Part shown: piece after piece, positions 5,379 through 13,669 of the stretch
How positions within the stretch are numbered: position 1 is the first letter of the stretch
How the letters are laid out: every line of letters starts with the position of its first letter
Assembly: GCA_001797415.1 (NCBI GenBank)
Contig: MGPL01000085.1
Location: forward strand, 1,693-23,191
Length of the DNA stretch: 21,499 nt
Source of the DNA: Deltaproteobacteria bacterium GWA2_55_10
Lineage (GTDB): Bacteria > Desulfobacterota > GWC2-55-46
Direction of reading: 5' to 3'
Position numbers and translations under genes: made by a program
The notes under the pieces: generated by a model
Seen by the model: the letters and a program-made list of their open reading frames with translations, nothing else
Told to the model about the DNA's origin: nothing
Database searches by the model: none

Positions 5379-8081
5379 ATGCCCGATAAGGCCATGACAA
5401 ATAACGACGAGCACAGGATAGGCCTTGAAGAGCTCTTCTCAAGGCTTGCCGCTGCGCCTCGCGGCCTTGCCCACGCCGAGGCAGCGGAGAGGCTGCGCCA
5501 ATACGGGCCAAACACCTTCGAGGCAAGGGAACGGGTCCCGCTCTACAGGCGATTCGGCAAGCACCTCTTCAACTTCTTCGCCATACTCCTCTGGACAGGC
5601 GCTCTCCTCGCCTTTGCCTCCGAGAGGCTCTCCCCCGGCATGGGCAGCCTGTATATCGGCATCGCCATAGCCGGCGTCGTGGTCATCAACGCGGTCTTCG
5701 CCTTCATACAGGAGTACGAGTCTGAGCGGATAATAGAGAGCTTCCGCAAGATGATGCCGGATACGATAGACGCGCTAAGGGATGGGGTGCGCCAGACAAT
5801 CCCGGCTGAAAGCGTCTTGCCCGGCGATATCATTTTTCTTGAAGAGGGCGACAGGGTCCCTGCTGACGCCAGGCTCATCGAGGAGAACACGCTCAAGGTC
5901 GACCATTCATCCCTCACCGGCGAATCCGAGCCAAAGCTCCGCAAGCTCGAGTGCACGCACGAGAACATCCTTGAATCAAGGAATATGGTCTTCTCCGGCA
6001 CCACCGTTCAGTCCGGCAACGGCAAAGCCCTTGTCTACGCCACCGGCATGAGCTCGCATATAGGCCGGGTCGCCAGCCTCACAAAACGCACGGAGGCAAT
6101 ATCGAGCCCCCTGAGACGGGAGCTTAATCATTTCATCCGTATCATCTCGATAATCGCCATAACCCTGGGAACGGTATTCTTCGGCATAAGCATACTCTCC
6201 GGCGATACGCTCCTTGCCGGCATGATATTCGCCATCGGCATAATCGTCGCGAACGTGCCCGAAGGCCTGCTCCCAACGGTTACGCTCTCTCTAAGCATGG
6301 CGTCAGAGCGCATGGCAAAGAGAAAGGCCCTTGTAAAGAGGCTTGAATCGGTCGAGACGCTCGGCTCGGCGACCGTCATCTGCACCGACAAGACCGGGAC
6401 AATAACCGAGAACAGGATATCGGTCAACACGCTCTTTATCGGCATGGAAGAAAGGAACGTCCATGAGAAAGGGATAGAGGGACTCCCCGGCCTCGAGCCC
6501 CTCATCAAGACCGCAGTCCTCTGCAACAACACGAGGCTTGTAAATGGCGAATACCACGGCGACCCTACCGAGGTCGCCCTTATGAGGTTCGCCGAAAAGC
6601 ACGCTGACGTATCCCGCATAATACGCGAAAACAGGAGGATAAAGGAGTCGCCCTTTGATTCGGTCAAGCGGAGGATGCTGACCGTAAACGAGACCCCGGA
6701 CGGACAGGCGGCCTTTTTGAAAGGCGCGCCAGAGGTCATACTGGCTAAGTGCGCCAGGGCAATGCGCGACCACGGCACGGCCGACCTGGATGACGAGCTA
6801 AAGGCTCGCGTAATGGGCCGCTATGAGCGCATGGCCTCCAGGGGCGAGAGGGTGCTTGCGCTCGCGTACTCTGAGAAATTCTTGGAAAGCGAGGGCGGCT
6901 TTGTCTTCATAGGACTCGCAGGCATGATAGACCCGCCGAGGAAGGAGATCCCGGAGGCCATATCGAGGTGCAAGGCAGCTGGCATCAGGGTCATAATGAT
7001 AACAGGGGACAACAGCGTAACGGCAGAGGCCATAGCCAGGATAGCCGGGATGATAGACCGGCACAGGCAGCCCGAAATCATGACCGGGGATGAGCTTGAG
7101 AGGTGCGATGAAGAGCGGCTCAAGGAATTTCTCAAGGGCGAGAACATCATATTCGCCAGGACCTCTCCCATGCAGAAGCTCCGCATAGTGAAGGCGCTTC
7201 AGTCAATGGGCGAGGTCGTTGCCGTCACGGGCGACGGCGTGAACGACGCCCCGGCCTTGAAGCACGCTGACATGGGCGTGGCAATGGGGCTTTCAGGAAC
7301 AGAGGTCGCCCAGGAGGCAGCCGACATGGTGCTCCTCGACGACAACTTCGCTACGATAGTAAACGCCATTGAGGAAGGCAGGACCGTCTTCAGCAACATC
7401 AGGAAGTTCATACAATACATCCTTACGAGCAATGTGCCGGAGATAATGCCATTCATAGCCTTCGTCATCTTAGGACTTCCGCTGCCGCTTACTGTCCTCC
7501 TCATTCTTGCAATAGACCTCGGCACAGACCTGCTGCCCGCCCTCGGTCTTGGCAAGGAGACGCCTGAGGACGATGTAATGAAGCTGCCGCCCAGGCCCCG
7601 CACCGAACGGCTGCTCTCTCCCAGGCTCCTTTTCATGTCTTACGGGCTCTACGGGATGATACAGGCTGCGGCAGGTTTTTACTCGTACTTCAGCGTCCTT
7701 TACGCCGGGGGCTGGACGTGGGGAGAGGCGCTCTCGCCAACGAGTGCGCTTTACATGAAGGCAGTGACAGCCTTCTTTGTGAGCATAGTCGTCTGCCAGA
7801 TGGCCAATGTGATGATATGCAGGACAAGGCGGGAGTCGGTCTTCAAAAAAGGCCTTCTCTCGAACAGGCTGGTGCTCCTCGGCATTGTCGCGGAGCTGGC
7901 GCTCCTCTGGATAATAGTCTACAACCCCGTAGCCCAGAAGGTCTTCGGCACCTATCCGCTCGGTGTCTCAGAGCTGTTACTTGCGCTGCCATTTGCCGCG
8001 CTCATCCTCTTTGGCGACGAGGCAAGAAAACTGCTGCTCCGAAGGGGCAACCTTTTCATAGCCCGCCGCCTGAGCTGGTAA
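5379..8081 (+). CDS. P-type ATPase, P2C (Na+,K+-ATPase alpha-like) subfamily
   Basis: A 900-residue cation pump of the inner membrane. Order: N-terminal cation-ATPase domain, M1-M2, actuator domain with TGES (180-183), M3-M4 with VPEG (Glu295), DKTGT (Asp337 is phosphorylated), nucleotide-binding KGAPE (449-452), MITGDN, TGDGVNDAP (617-625), then M5-M10. P2C rather than SERCA-type P2A is shown by VANVPEGLLPTVT in M4, LTSNVPEI in M5, DLGTD (713-717) in M6, and a C-terminal half (SIVVCQMAN, ICRTRRESVF, DEARKLLLRR) that tracks animal Na,K-ATPase alpha. Mapped to the animal enzyme, Tyr771, Thr774, Ser775, Asn776, Glu779, Asp804, Asp808, Glu327, Gln923 and Glu954 are all kept, but Asp926 is Asn810. 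No beta subunit gene is seen. Start at 5379 or 5394; neither has a good ribosome site. Confidence 0.92.
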   Translation: MPDKAMTNNDEHRIGLEELFSRLAAAPRGLAHAEAAERLRQYGPNTFEARERVPLYRRFGKHLFNFFAILLWTGALLAFASERLSPGMGSLYIGIAIAGVVVINAVFAFIQEYESERIIESFRKMMPDTIDALRDGVRQTIPAESVLPGDIIFLEEGDRVPADARLIEENTLKVDHSSLTGESEPKLRKLECTHENILESRNMVFSGTTVQSGNGKALVYATGMSSHIGRVASLTKRTEAISSPLRRELNHFIRIISIIAITLGTVFFGISILSGDTLLAGMIFAIGIIVANVPEGLLPTVTLSLSMASERMAKRKALVKRLESVETLGSATVICTDKTGTITENRISVNTLFIGMEERNVHEKGIEGLPGLEPLIKTAVLCNNTRLVNGEYHGDPTEVALMRFAEKHADVSRIIRENRRIKESPFDSVKRRMLTVNETPDGQAAFLKGAPEVILAKCARAMRDHGTADLDDELKARVMGRYERMASRGERVLALAYSEKFLESEGGFVFIGLAGMIDPPRKEIPEAISRCKAAGIRVIMITGDNSVTAEAIARIAGMIDRHRQPEIMTGDELERCDEERLKEFLKGENIIFARTSPMQKLRIVKALQSMGEVVAVTGDGVNDAPALKHADMGVAMGLSGTEVAQEAADMVLLDDNFATIVNAIEEGRTVFSNIRKFIQYILTSNVPEIMPFIAFVILGLPLPLTVLLILAIDLGTDLLPALGLGKETPEDDVMKLPPRPRTERLLSPRLLFMSYGLYGMIQAAAGFYSYFSVLYAGGWTWGEALSPTSALYMKAVTAFFVSIVVCQMANVMICRTRRESVFKKGLLSNRLVLLGIVAELALLWIIVYNPVAQKVFGTYPLGVSELLLALPFAALILFGDEARKLLLRRGNLFIARRLSW

Positions 8082-8088
8082 CGCCGAA

Positions 8089-9942
8089 TCAGGATTCTTT
8101 TCTTCTCCAGATCTCGTGGTCGTCTATCATGACGTGGAACTCATAATTTTCCAGTATGTAGTCCCTTACTATAGGCAGCCTTGCCTGGCTGCTTATCCGG
8201 TCCAGCTTGTTCGCCCAGTGCGAGTTCGACATGATCACGAACTCGACATCCTTTTCCTCCAGGTCCCCTATAATCTCCTGTTGATAGAAATGCGGCATGG
8301 CGAACCATACGATATGGAAGCGCGTCGGCGAGGGCCTGTCCAGGAAATAGTACCAGGCAGCCTCGTTGGTCATGGTGAAAAAGTGCTCGCCGGGGCCGAG
8401 GTTCGCGTCGAGGTACGAGATAGCCGCCTCGTAATTGTCAGGTATCAGCTCAGCGTCGCTCACATGGATGGGGAATTTCTGCCTCAAGAGGTCGCCGGAG
8501 TATATCTTGTAGACGCCGAATACGGAGACCGCCGCGGTCAGGGCTATTGCCCCCGCATTCAGGGCCCGCCACAGGCCCGGTCTTTCAAAAAAAGCCCTGA
8601 CCAGAGGAGTAGTGAATACCAGGTAGATCGAAAGCAGATATGTGAAATACGAACTATATGCTATATGAGGCAGGTCGGCTCTGCCGAGCGCGCCCCTGAA
8701 CGCGGCCATTGAAATGATAAGGAGCATGACCTCGACGAAATGATTCCTGAAGAAAATCCTGGGAGCGGCCTTCCCGTGGACGCGCAGGTCGCAAAAGAAC
8801 CTCTTTGCGACCCAGAACGCGTTCAAGGACAAAAGCGCGCACAGGAGGAACGCCGACGGCACTCCGAACGGATAGACCAGCCCGTCCATCAGCTCCTTAT
8901 ATCTCGGCATAACGAGAAAGACGAACTCAAAAAACTCGTCAATGCCGGACTGGAGCGTGACAACGAGCAGAACGGCGCCGGAGACGACCCCGAGCGCCGT
9001 GGATGCCAGGAATGCCCTGCTGCCCCTGAAACCGAAAAAATAGAGAAAAGGCAGCAGAACCACGAATGCCGCAGTGATATAGAAGGCCCTGTCGATCGAG
9101 CAGAGGAATGAGGCTATGGGTATGAAGGAGAAGAGAAAGCCTGCAGTGAAGAGGCCTGCACCGCCCAACTCGCCTCTGAGCATTCGCGAATTGAGCGAAA
9201 GAGCGGCCAGGATGAAAGACAGCGTCAGCGCCTGCCTCCATACAAGGAGCGGCGGGATGAGGGCCCAGGAAGGCTCCACGAAGACGTAAACGGAAGCAAG
9301 AAGCAGCGCGGCAAAGGCAAAGGCGACATTGCCGGCAAAAAGCCTCCATGCGACAAGTCCAAGGAGCGTGAAGGCAAGGATGTCGTGAAGCCCTTCGTAC
9401 GCGCGCGCCGCGCCTATAGACCTGCCGAAGAGCTTGAAGGCTATTACCGAGCGCAGCGGGTCCTGGTACACGCCGTGAGCGGATATATAGTCCTCGTACG
9501 GGTCTTGCCCTGCCTCGTAAGAGACCGCAGCCCCGAGGGTCTCTCCCTCATGGAATGTGTCGAGCTCGTCGTAGAAGTTGAACGGGTGGAAGAGCGAGAG
9601 CAATACCGAAAAAAACAGCAGGAACAGGAACGCTGCCCAGCCCCCTTTTCCCTGAGCGGGACCGGCAGGCCGCGGCGAGGCAAAAAAAAGCTCACGGAGG
9701 CGTCTGGTCGAAAACAGATATGCGGCCGCGAGCAGGATTAGCGGACAGGAGACGAAAACGAGGAATCTCACGACATTATTAGCCGGGTTGAAGGAGATAA
9801 AGGTCAGCGGCCCCATAATGCCCCAGGGGTTCTCGAAGGGAAGGACTATCCTGTCCCAGAGGAACGTGCCGATCAGTATGCCTGCGATAAATACCGCTCC
9901 GGCCAGCCCCAGCCTAATGACCCGCTCCCTGCCTTGATTCAT
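8089..9942 (-). CDS. Polytopic membrane protein, probable GT-C-fold glycosyltransferase
   Basis: A 617-residue protein with roughly a dozen membrane helices and a soluble C-terminal domain from about residue 500. The first large periplasmic loop after an early helix carries NFYDELDTFHEGE (Asp125, Glu126, Asp128, Glu132). An acidic pair in this place is the hallmark of GT-C enzymes, which move sugars from polyprenyl phosphate on the outer face of the membrane. I do not see a better family match, so the reaction and substrate are unknown. Its ATG at 9942 lies inside the preceding FAD oxidoreductase gene (29-bp overlap), with GAGGAG seven bases upstream. Its stop is only 7 bp from the stop of the convergent ATPase gene, with no terminator between. 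Confidence 0.7.
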   Translation of the reverse strand: MNQGRERVIRLGLAGAVFIAGILIGTFLWDRIVLPFENPWGIMGPLTFISFNPANNVVRFLVFVSCPLILLAAAYLFSTRRLRELFFASPRPAGPAQGKGGWAAFLFLLFFSVLLSLFHPFNFYDELDTFHEGETLGAAVSYEAGQDPYEDYISAHGVYQDPLRSVIAFKLFGRSIGAARAYEGLHDILAFTLLGLVAWRLFAGNVAFAFAALLLASVYVFVEPSWALIPPLLVWRQALTLSFILAALSLNSRMLRGELGGAGLFTAGFLFSFIPIASFLCSIDRAFYITAAFVVLLPFLYFFGFRGSRAFLASTALGVVSGAVLLVVTLQSGIDEFFEFVFLVMPRYKELMDGLVYPFGVPSAFLLCALLSLNAFWVAKRFFCDLRVHGKAAPRIFFRNHFVEVMLLIISMAAFRGALGRADLPHIAYSSYFTYLLSIYLVFTTPLVRAFFERPGLWRALNAGAIALTAAVSVFGVYKIYSGDLLRQKFPIHVSDAELIPDNYEAAISYLDANLGPGEHFFTMTNEAAWYYFLDRPSPTRFHIVWFAMPHFYQQEIIGDLEEKDVEFVIMSNSHWANKLDRISSQARLPIVRDYILENYEFHVMIDDHEIWRRKES

Positions 9943-11536
9943 GATATTGCTCCTCGGCGTTCACGGACCAGATGTTCTCCTTGGACTTGATCCCCCTGGA
10001 GATATTTTCGGCGGCGACCATGGCTGTCAACATCGAGTGGTCCTGGTTGTTGTAGCGGTGCATCCCGTTGCGTCCTATGAGGAAAAGGTTCTCTATCGAA
10101 TCGGTAAACCGCCTTATGACATCGAAGCTGGCGTAGGCGCCGAAATAGCAGGGGTAGCACTTGGGCATGCGCAGCACCGTAGCGTCTATCAGGTCTTCCT
10201 TCCCGGCCACGCCTATCTTCTCAAGCTCTTCGGCGGCAAAGTCCGCGAGTCTTTTATCGGTCATGCTCCAGAGCGCGTCCCCCTCGTTGCAGAAGTATTC
10301 GAGGCCTATCCAGACCGTGTCAGGGTCCTTTACGAGATACGGGCTCCAGTTGTTGAATACCTGAATTCTCCCGAGCTTGACGTCGCTCTCCTGCACGTAT
10401 ATCCAGTTGTCAGGGACGATGTTGTTGATTGTCTTTATTTTTGTTTCGTTCTTTATCCTGAGCTTCTTTAAGACCATGCCCACAGTTATGAAATCACGGT
10501 AAACGAGCCCGTCCGCGACTTTCCTCACATCCGCCGGCACGCCGCTTCCGAGAGCGTGCACCAGCTCCCTTACAGGCATGGTCGAGAGAAAAAAATCGGC
10601 CTTATGCGTACTGCTCTTGCCGGTCTTTGAATCCCTGACAGCAACGCCTGCAACCCTTCCGCTGTCCAGCTCAAGCCCGGTCACGACGCTCTCCATGTGT
10701 ATCTCGCCGCCGCGCTCTTTGACCAGCCGGGCCACCTCTTCCCACATCTGGCCGGGGCCGAGCTTGGGGTACATGAAGCGCTCTATGAGGCTCGTCTCCG
10801 TACCCTTCTGCGAGAGGCTCCTGTCCCTGGAGACCGCCTTTTTTGCCGCGTGCGCCAGCGCCTTTGTAATAGAGAGCCCCTTTATGCGCTGCGCGCCCCA
10901 GCTCGGGGATATCTCGGTGCAGGGAACGCCCCAGACCTTCTCGGTGTAATCCCGGAAAAAGGTCGCGTAGAGCTCCTTGCCGAACCTGTTTATGAAAAAA
11001 TCCTGGAGGGAGTTCTCTTTTACGGGAAACGCCCTTGCCCTTAGGTAGCTCAGGAGTATCTTCGCGAGCCGCGCAGGCCCGAGCTTCGCCACGGTTTCCA
11101 GGTTCATGCTGATGGGATAATCGAAGAACTTTCTGAGGAAGAGGATGCGCGATAACCTGCTCCTGACGAGCATCACTCTGTCGGTCTTTTCAGGGTCAGG
11201 GAACTTTTTGCCTGAGGCGTGCGCGTTCTCCATGATGCTCTCGACCTCATTGAGGGAGAAGTCCTTGCCAAGGGCTTTTTCGTCCCTGGCCGGCGCGCCC
11301 TGCAGGGGCATTATCCTGAGCCACCAGTCCACCACTCTGTCGGACTTGGAGAAGAACCTGTGGCCACCGATGTCTATCCTGTTGCCCTTGTAGTTTACCG
11401 TCTTGGAGATGCCGCCGACCTCATTGGTCTGCTCGAATATGACGGGCTTTATGCCCTTTTCGAGAAGCTCATAGGCTGCCGTGAGCCCTGCCGGGCCGGC
11501 CCCGATGATAACAGCTGTTTTTCCTGAAGTGCCCAC
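9914..11536 (-). CDS. FAD-dependent oxidoreductase, amine-oxidase/UDP-galactopyranose-mutase-like
   Basis: A 540-residue flavoprotein. The N-terminus is a dinucleotide-binding fold (VIIGAGPAGLTAAYELLEKG, GAGPAG at 12-17) with Glu35 at the end of strand 2 to hold the ribose, then GGISKT and GGHRFF (57-62) near the flavin. Near the C-terminus, FLIGRNGMHRYNNQDHS resembles the FAD-binding end of the protoporphyrinogen oxidase/UGM superfamily. The substrate cannot be read from sequence. The coupled downstream gene is a probable membrane glycosyltransferase, so a role in modifying a sugar or polyprenol-linked glycan is an inference from context. The GTG at 11536 is the only start that keeps the whole nucleotide fold; its ribosome site is poor. 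A sigma70-like promoter lies at 11580-11608. Confidence 0.8.
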   Translation of the reverse strand: MGTSGKTAVIIGAGPAGLTAAYELLEKGIKPVIFEQTNEVGGISKTVNYKGNRIDIGGHRFFSKSDRVVDWWLRIMPLQGAPARDEKALGKDFSLNEVESIMENAHASGKKFPDPEKTDRVMLVRSRLSRILFLRKFFDYPISMNLETVAKLGPARLAKILLSYLRARAFPVKENSLQDFFINRFGKELYATFFRDYTEKVWGVPCTEISPSWGAQRIKGLSITKALAHAAKKAVSRDRSLSQKGTETSLIERFMYPKLGPGQMWEEVARLVKERGGEIHMESVVTGLELDSGRVAGVAVRDSKTGKSSTHKADFFLSTMPVRELVHALGSGVPADVRKVADGLVYRDFITVGMVLKKLRIKNETKIKTINNIVPDNWIYVQESDVKLGRIQVFNNWSPYLVKDPDTVWIGLEYFCNEGDALWSMTDKRLADFAAEELEKIGVAGKEDLIDATVLRMPKCYPCYFGAYASFDVIRRFTDSIENLFLIGRNGMHRYNNQDHSMLTAMVAAENISRGIKSKENIWSVNAEEQYHESRQGAGH

Positions 11537-11579
11537 GTCTTAACAACCAGAAGTGCGGGATTTTAATCCAAGTATGCGG

Positions 11580-11608
11580 ATTTTAAAATAATCGCCTGTT
11601 TTTTGCAA
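11580..11608 (-). promoter_or_regulatory. Sigma70-like promoter of the FAD-oxidoreductase/GT-C pair
   Basis: On the minus strand: -35 TTGCAA (11608-11603), 17-bp spacer, -10 TAAAAT (11585-11580). The leader would be about 37 nt to the GTG at 11536. Confidence 0.5.
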
Positions 11609-11637
11609 TTCATTTGAAAAAGGGGCCGGGAAGGCAA

Positions 11638-11676
11638 AAAAAGAGAAGGGCCGCAGTCTTCAAACCTGCGGCCCTT
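11638..11676 (-). terminator. Rho-independent terminator of the ECF stress operon
   Basis: Perfect 11-bp stem: AAGGGCCGCAG (11646-11656), 9-base loop, CTGCGGCCCTT (11666-11676). On the minus strand it is followed by CTC and a seven-T run. It lies 36 bp past the stop of the DUF4405 gene. Confidence 0.88.
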
Positions 11677-11711
11677 TTGTTCATGTAAATGAAAGAAAGC
11701 GGGCTTAAGCC

Positions 11712-12059
11712 CTATTCTCCGTGACGCGCCTCAGCCTGCCCGGCAAGCGCATCGAGGTTTTCTGCCAGGTCCTGCGGCACAGGGTTATTTAGGGCGATGC
11801 CGTAAAGGAGGATGAGCGCCGCTGCCAGCGCCCCGGCGGTTAACGCGGCCCTGCGCGCCTTCAAGTAGCCGGCCAGGGCGCTCCGGTTAAGCCATATGTG
11901 CGCCAGCGCCGCCGCGACCATGACAAGCCCGAAGAGCTTGTGGACGGGGTGCATCTGGATGGTAAAGGACGGCCTTTCGACAAAGAAGATCATGAGCCCT
12001 GAAGTAGACATGGCTATGAACGCTACGAACATGGATGCTGCCACAATTTTACGAGTCAT
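11712..12059 (-). CDS. Small membrane protein, DUF4405-like (cytochrome b-type helices)
   Basis: A 115-residue protein with three membrane helices. Helix 1 is near 5-25; the second, about 33-55, has HPVHKLFGLVMVAAALAHIW, with histidines spaced as in DUF4405 and small diheme cytochrome b domains (two face one side of a helix, one lies at its start). A heme-binding role is therefore possible but unproven. The frame is open upstream to 12206, but ATG 12059 has AGGAAAG seven bases before it, and the longer N-terminus is unlike a membrane protein, so 12059 is chosen. It is the last gene of the ECF cluster, 121 bp after the Spy-like gene; whether it shares that transcript is inferred from strand and from the terminator behind it. 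Confidence 0.7.
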   Translation of the reverse strand: MTRKIVAASMFVAFIAMSTSGLMIFFVERPSFTIQMHPVHKLFGLVMVAAALAHIWLNRSALAGYLKARRAALTAGALAAALILLYGIALNNPVPQDLAENLDALAGQAEARHGE

Positions 12060-12180
12060 GATAGCTTTCCTGATTATTTGGATTGGATGAAATCGGTATG
12101 CCGTCCCAAAGGATTTTTCTTCAGTTATTATGGGCCGCCGTTCTCCTGCGCCGGCGTTCCATTTTTCAAAAGAGGGGCAA

Positions 12181-12666
12181 TCAGCGGCGATGCTTATGGC
12201 CGTCATCGGTCAGGAGCGCCGCATCAAAGCCGGTCTTCTGCTCGGCTGTCAGCAGGCTTCTGACGCTTATCCTGTGCTCGTATTTCGCCTTCATCTCCGC
12301 TTTTTCAAGCTCCCCGACCTCGTTTATCAACTTGCCGAGGGCCGCCCTGTCGGGCGTGTCGGCTGTGAGAAGGCCTCTTATCTCGGCCTTCTTAAGCTCG
12401 ACATTGGCCTTCAGGGGGACGAGTTCCTTTTTCAGCGAGAGGCGCAGGCGCGCGACCCCGGCCTTCTGCTCGTCCGTGAGCGTCTTTTCCCATTGCTCAC
12501 GCGATTCCTTTCCGTATCCGTCATGACGCTTATTGCTTTCGCAGTACTCATGCGGCGCCTTGCCGTGATTTGCTTTCATGTCGGCGTGGGCGCTAAGCCC
12601 TGTAAGCGAAGACGCCGCAAAAAATACCGCCAGGGCCAGCGCCGATTTGCTGAATGACATTTTCAT
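12181..12666 (-). CDS. Periplasmic Spy/CpxP-like LTxxQ protein
   Basis: A 161-residue exported protein. Residues 1-29 form a signal peptide (cleavage near SAHA). The mature part is helical and highly charged, with two LTxxQ motifs: LTDEQKAG (about 63-70) and LTAEQKTGFD near the C-terminus, followed by a His/Arg-rich tail (DDGHKHRR). Spy and CpxP are cradle-shaped dimers that act as chaperones or stress sensors; ZraP relatives bind zinc. The His-rich ends would suit metal binding. GAGGAGGGAA precedes the ATG. It follows the other sensor gene by 19 bp and belongs to the ECF operon. Confidence 0.8.
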   Translation of the reverse strand: MKMSFSKSALALAVFFAASSLTGLSAHADMKANHGKAPHEYCESNKRHDGYGKESREQWEKTLTDEQKAGVARLRLSLKKELVPLKANVELKKAEIRGLLTADTPDRAALGKLINEVGELEKAEMKAKYEHRISVRSLLTAEQKTGFDAALLTDDGHKHRR

Positions 12667-12685
12667 GCTTCCCTCCTCTGTCTGA

Positions 12686-13165
12686 TTATTGTACGAAACC
12701 TCTTCTCCCGGCGTGGGAGTGCGCCCCCAGCCTTTTTTCCAGCAGGCCCATGAACCTGGCCTTCTGCTCCTTATCGAGAACGGATTTCTCGTTCAGGATG
12801 TGCTCCACTGCCTGCGCTTCTATCCTGCCCTGGGTCGCGACTATCTCCGAGAGTATCGTATCTATCGCGGCCCTGTCAGGCTCCTCTTCGCTGAGGACCT
12901 TCAGCAGGCCTTTCCTCTTCTCGATGAGCTCCTTACGGGCGCCTTCAGCGGCGCTCCTGAACCTCTGCTCCTCCTGCCCCATCATCTCGCGCTGTTCAGG
13001 GGAGAGACCGAGTTTCTTCGCGAATGCCGCCTGCCTCTTCTCTGCCCTTGCGGTCACGCTGCAAAAATTCTCCCTGTAATAGAAATATCCCGCGGCTGCG
13101 ATTATCGAAAAATTGAGCAGCAGCGAGACTAAAAGAAACAGTTTGAGGGCCCTGTTATTGTTCAT
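12686..13165 (-). CDS. Membrane-anchored periplasmic metal-sensor-like protein (Metal_resist/ZraP-CnrX type)
   Basis: A 159-residue protein with one N-terminal membrane helix (about 8-29) and a long helical periplasmic part. It contains LSPEQREMM (about 54-62) and LDKEQKARFM near the end, degenerate LTxxQ motifs of the heavy-metal-resistance/Spy superfamily. In CnrYXH-type systems a membrane-anchored protein of this fold (CnrX) senses metal and controls the anti-sigma factor, which fits this position right after the anti-sigma gene. The start overlaps the anti-sigma stop by 11 bp, with AAGGAG seven bases upstream inside that gene. Few His or Met candidates for metal ligands are present (one GAHSHAGR tail), so the signal could also be misfolded protein. 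Confidence 0.78.
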   Translation of the reverse strand: MNNNRALKLFLLVSLLLNFSIIAAAGYFYYRENFCSVTARAEKRQAAFAKKLGLSPEQREMMGQEEQRFRSAAEGARKELIEKRKGLLKVLSEEEPDRAAIDTILSEIVATQGRIEAQAVEHILNEKSVLDKEQKARFMGLLEKRLGAHSHAGRRGFVQ

Positions 13166-13637
13166 TACCGTTCTCCTTTACTGAAAGGTACACATCGCCA
13201 AGCGACCCGGGAGGCACCGTTTCAATCTCCTCAAGCGAAGCGATCTCGATGTAGCCGGCTTCGGCCTGTTCATTAGCGCTATCCTGCAGACTGTCTGTCA
13301 GGAACCCCGCGGAATAAACGCCGATAGCAACTACCAGCACTGCCGCAGCCGCTTCGGCGACCTTGAGATGCGCTGGCATCGACCAGAGCCATCTGAAAAG
13401 GCCCGGCTCTCTGAACGGCTTCTTTTCCAGCCTTACCTTCTCCATTACGCGGGAGGAAAAGCCTGCCGGTGCCTCGTACCTCAATGCGGACTTCAATGCG
13501 GCACGCATCTCATGAAGCTCTTTCGATTCGCGGGCGCAGCCTTCGCAAGACCCGAGATGCTCCTCAAGCGCACCCGCCTCTTCGACAGGATGTCCGCTAA
13601 CTTCATCGATAAGCGCCTTTGCCCTTTTACAATCCAT
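13155..13637 (-). CDS. Anti-sigma factor with zf-HC2 (ZAS) domain
   Basis: A 160-residue protein. The cytoplasmic N-terminus has the zinc-binding anti-sigma pattern: Cys3, His27, Cys31, Cys34 (HLGSCEGC). A single membrane helix lies at about 93-113, and a short acidic periplasmic tail follows. Such proteins hold their cognate ECF sigma factor at the membrane until a periplasmic signal releases it. Zinc ZAS proteins can respond to redox or metal stress, but here the partners downstream suggest an envelope or metal signal. The start has AGGAG seven bases upstream. It follows the sigma gene by 32 bp. Confidence 0.88.
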   Translation of the reverse strand: MDCKRAKALIDEVSGHPVEEAGALEEHLGSCEGCARESKELHEMRAALKSALRYEAPAGFSSRVMEKVRLEKKPFREPGLFRWLWSMPAHLKVAEAAAAVLVVAIGVYSAGFLTDSLQDSANEQAEAGYIEIASLEEIETVPPGSLGDVYLSVKENGNEQ

Positions 13638-13669
13638 TTATTCGCTCCTGTATGTAAACGCTTTACCTG

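Noticed and set aside
12060..12206. N-terminal extension of the DUF4405 protein
   Set aside because: The extra 49 residues are not membrane-like, overlap the upstream gene, and the ATG at 12059 has a proper ribosome site.
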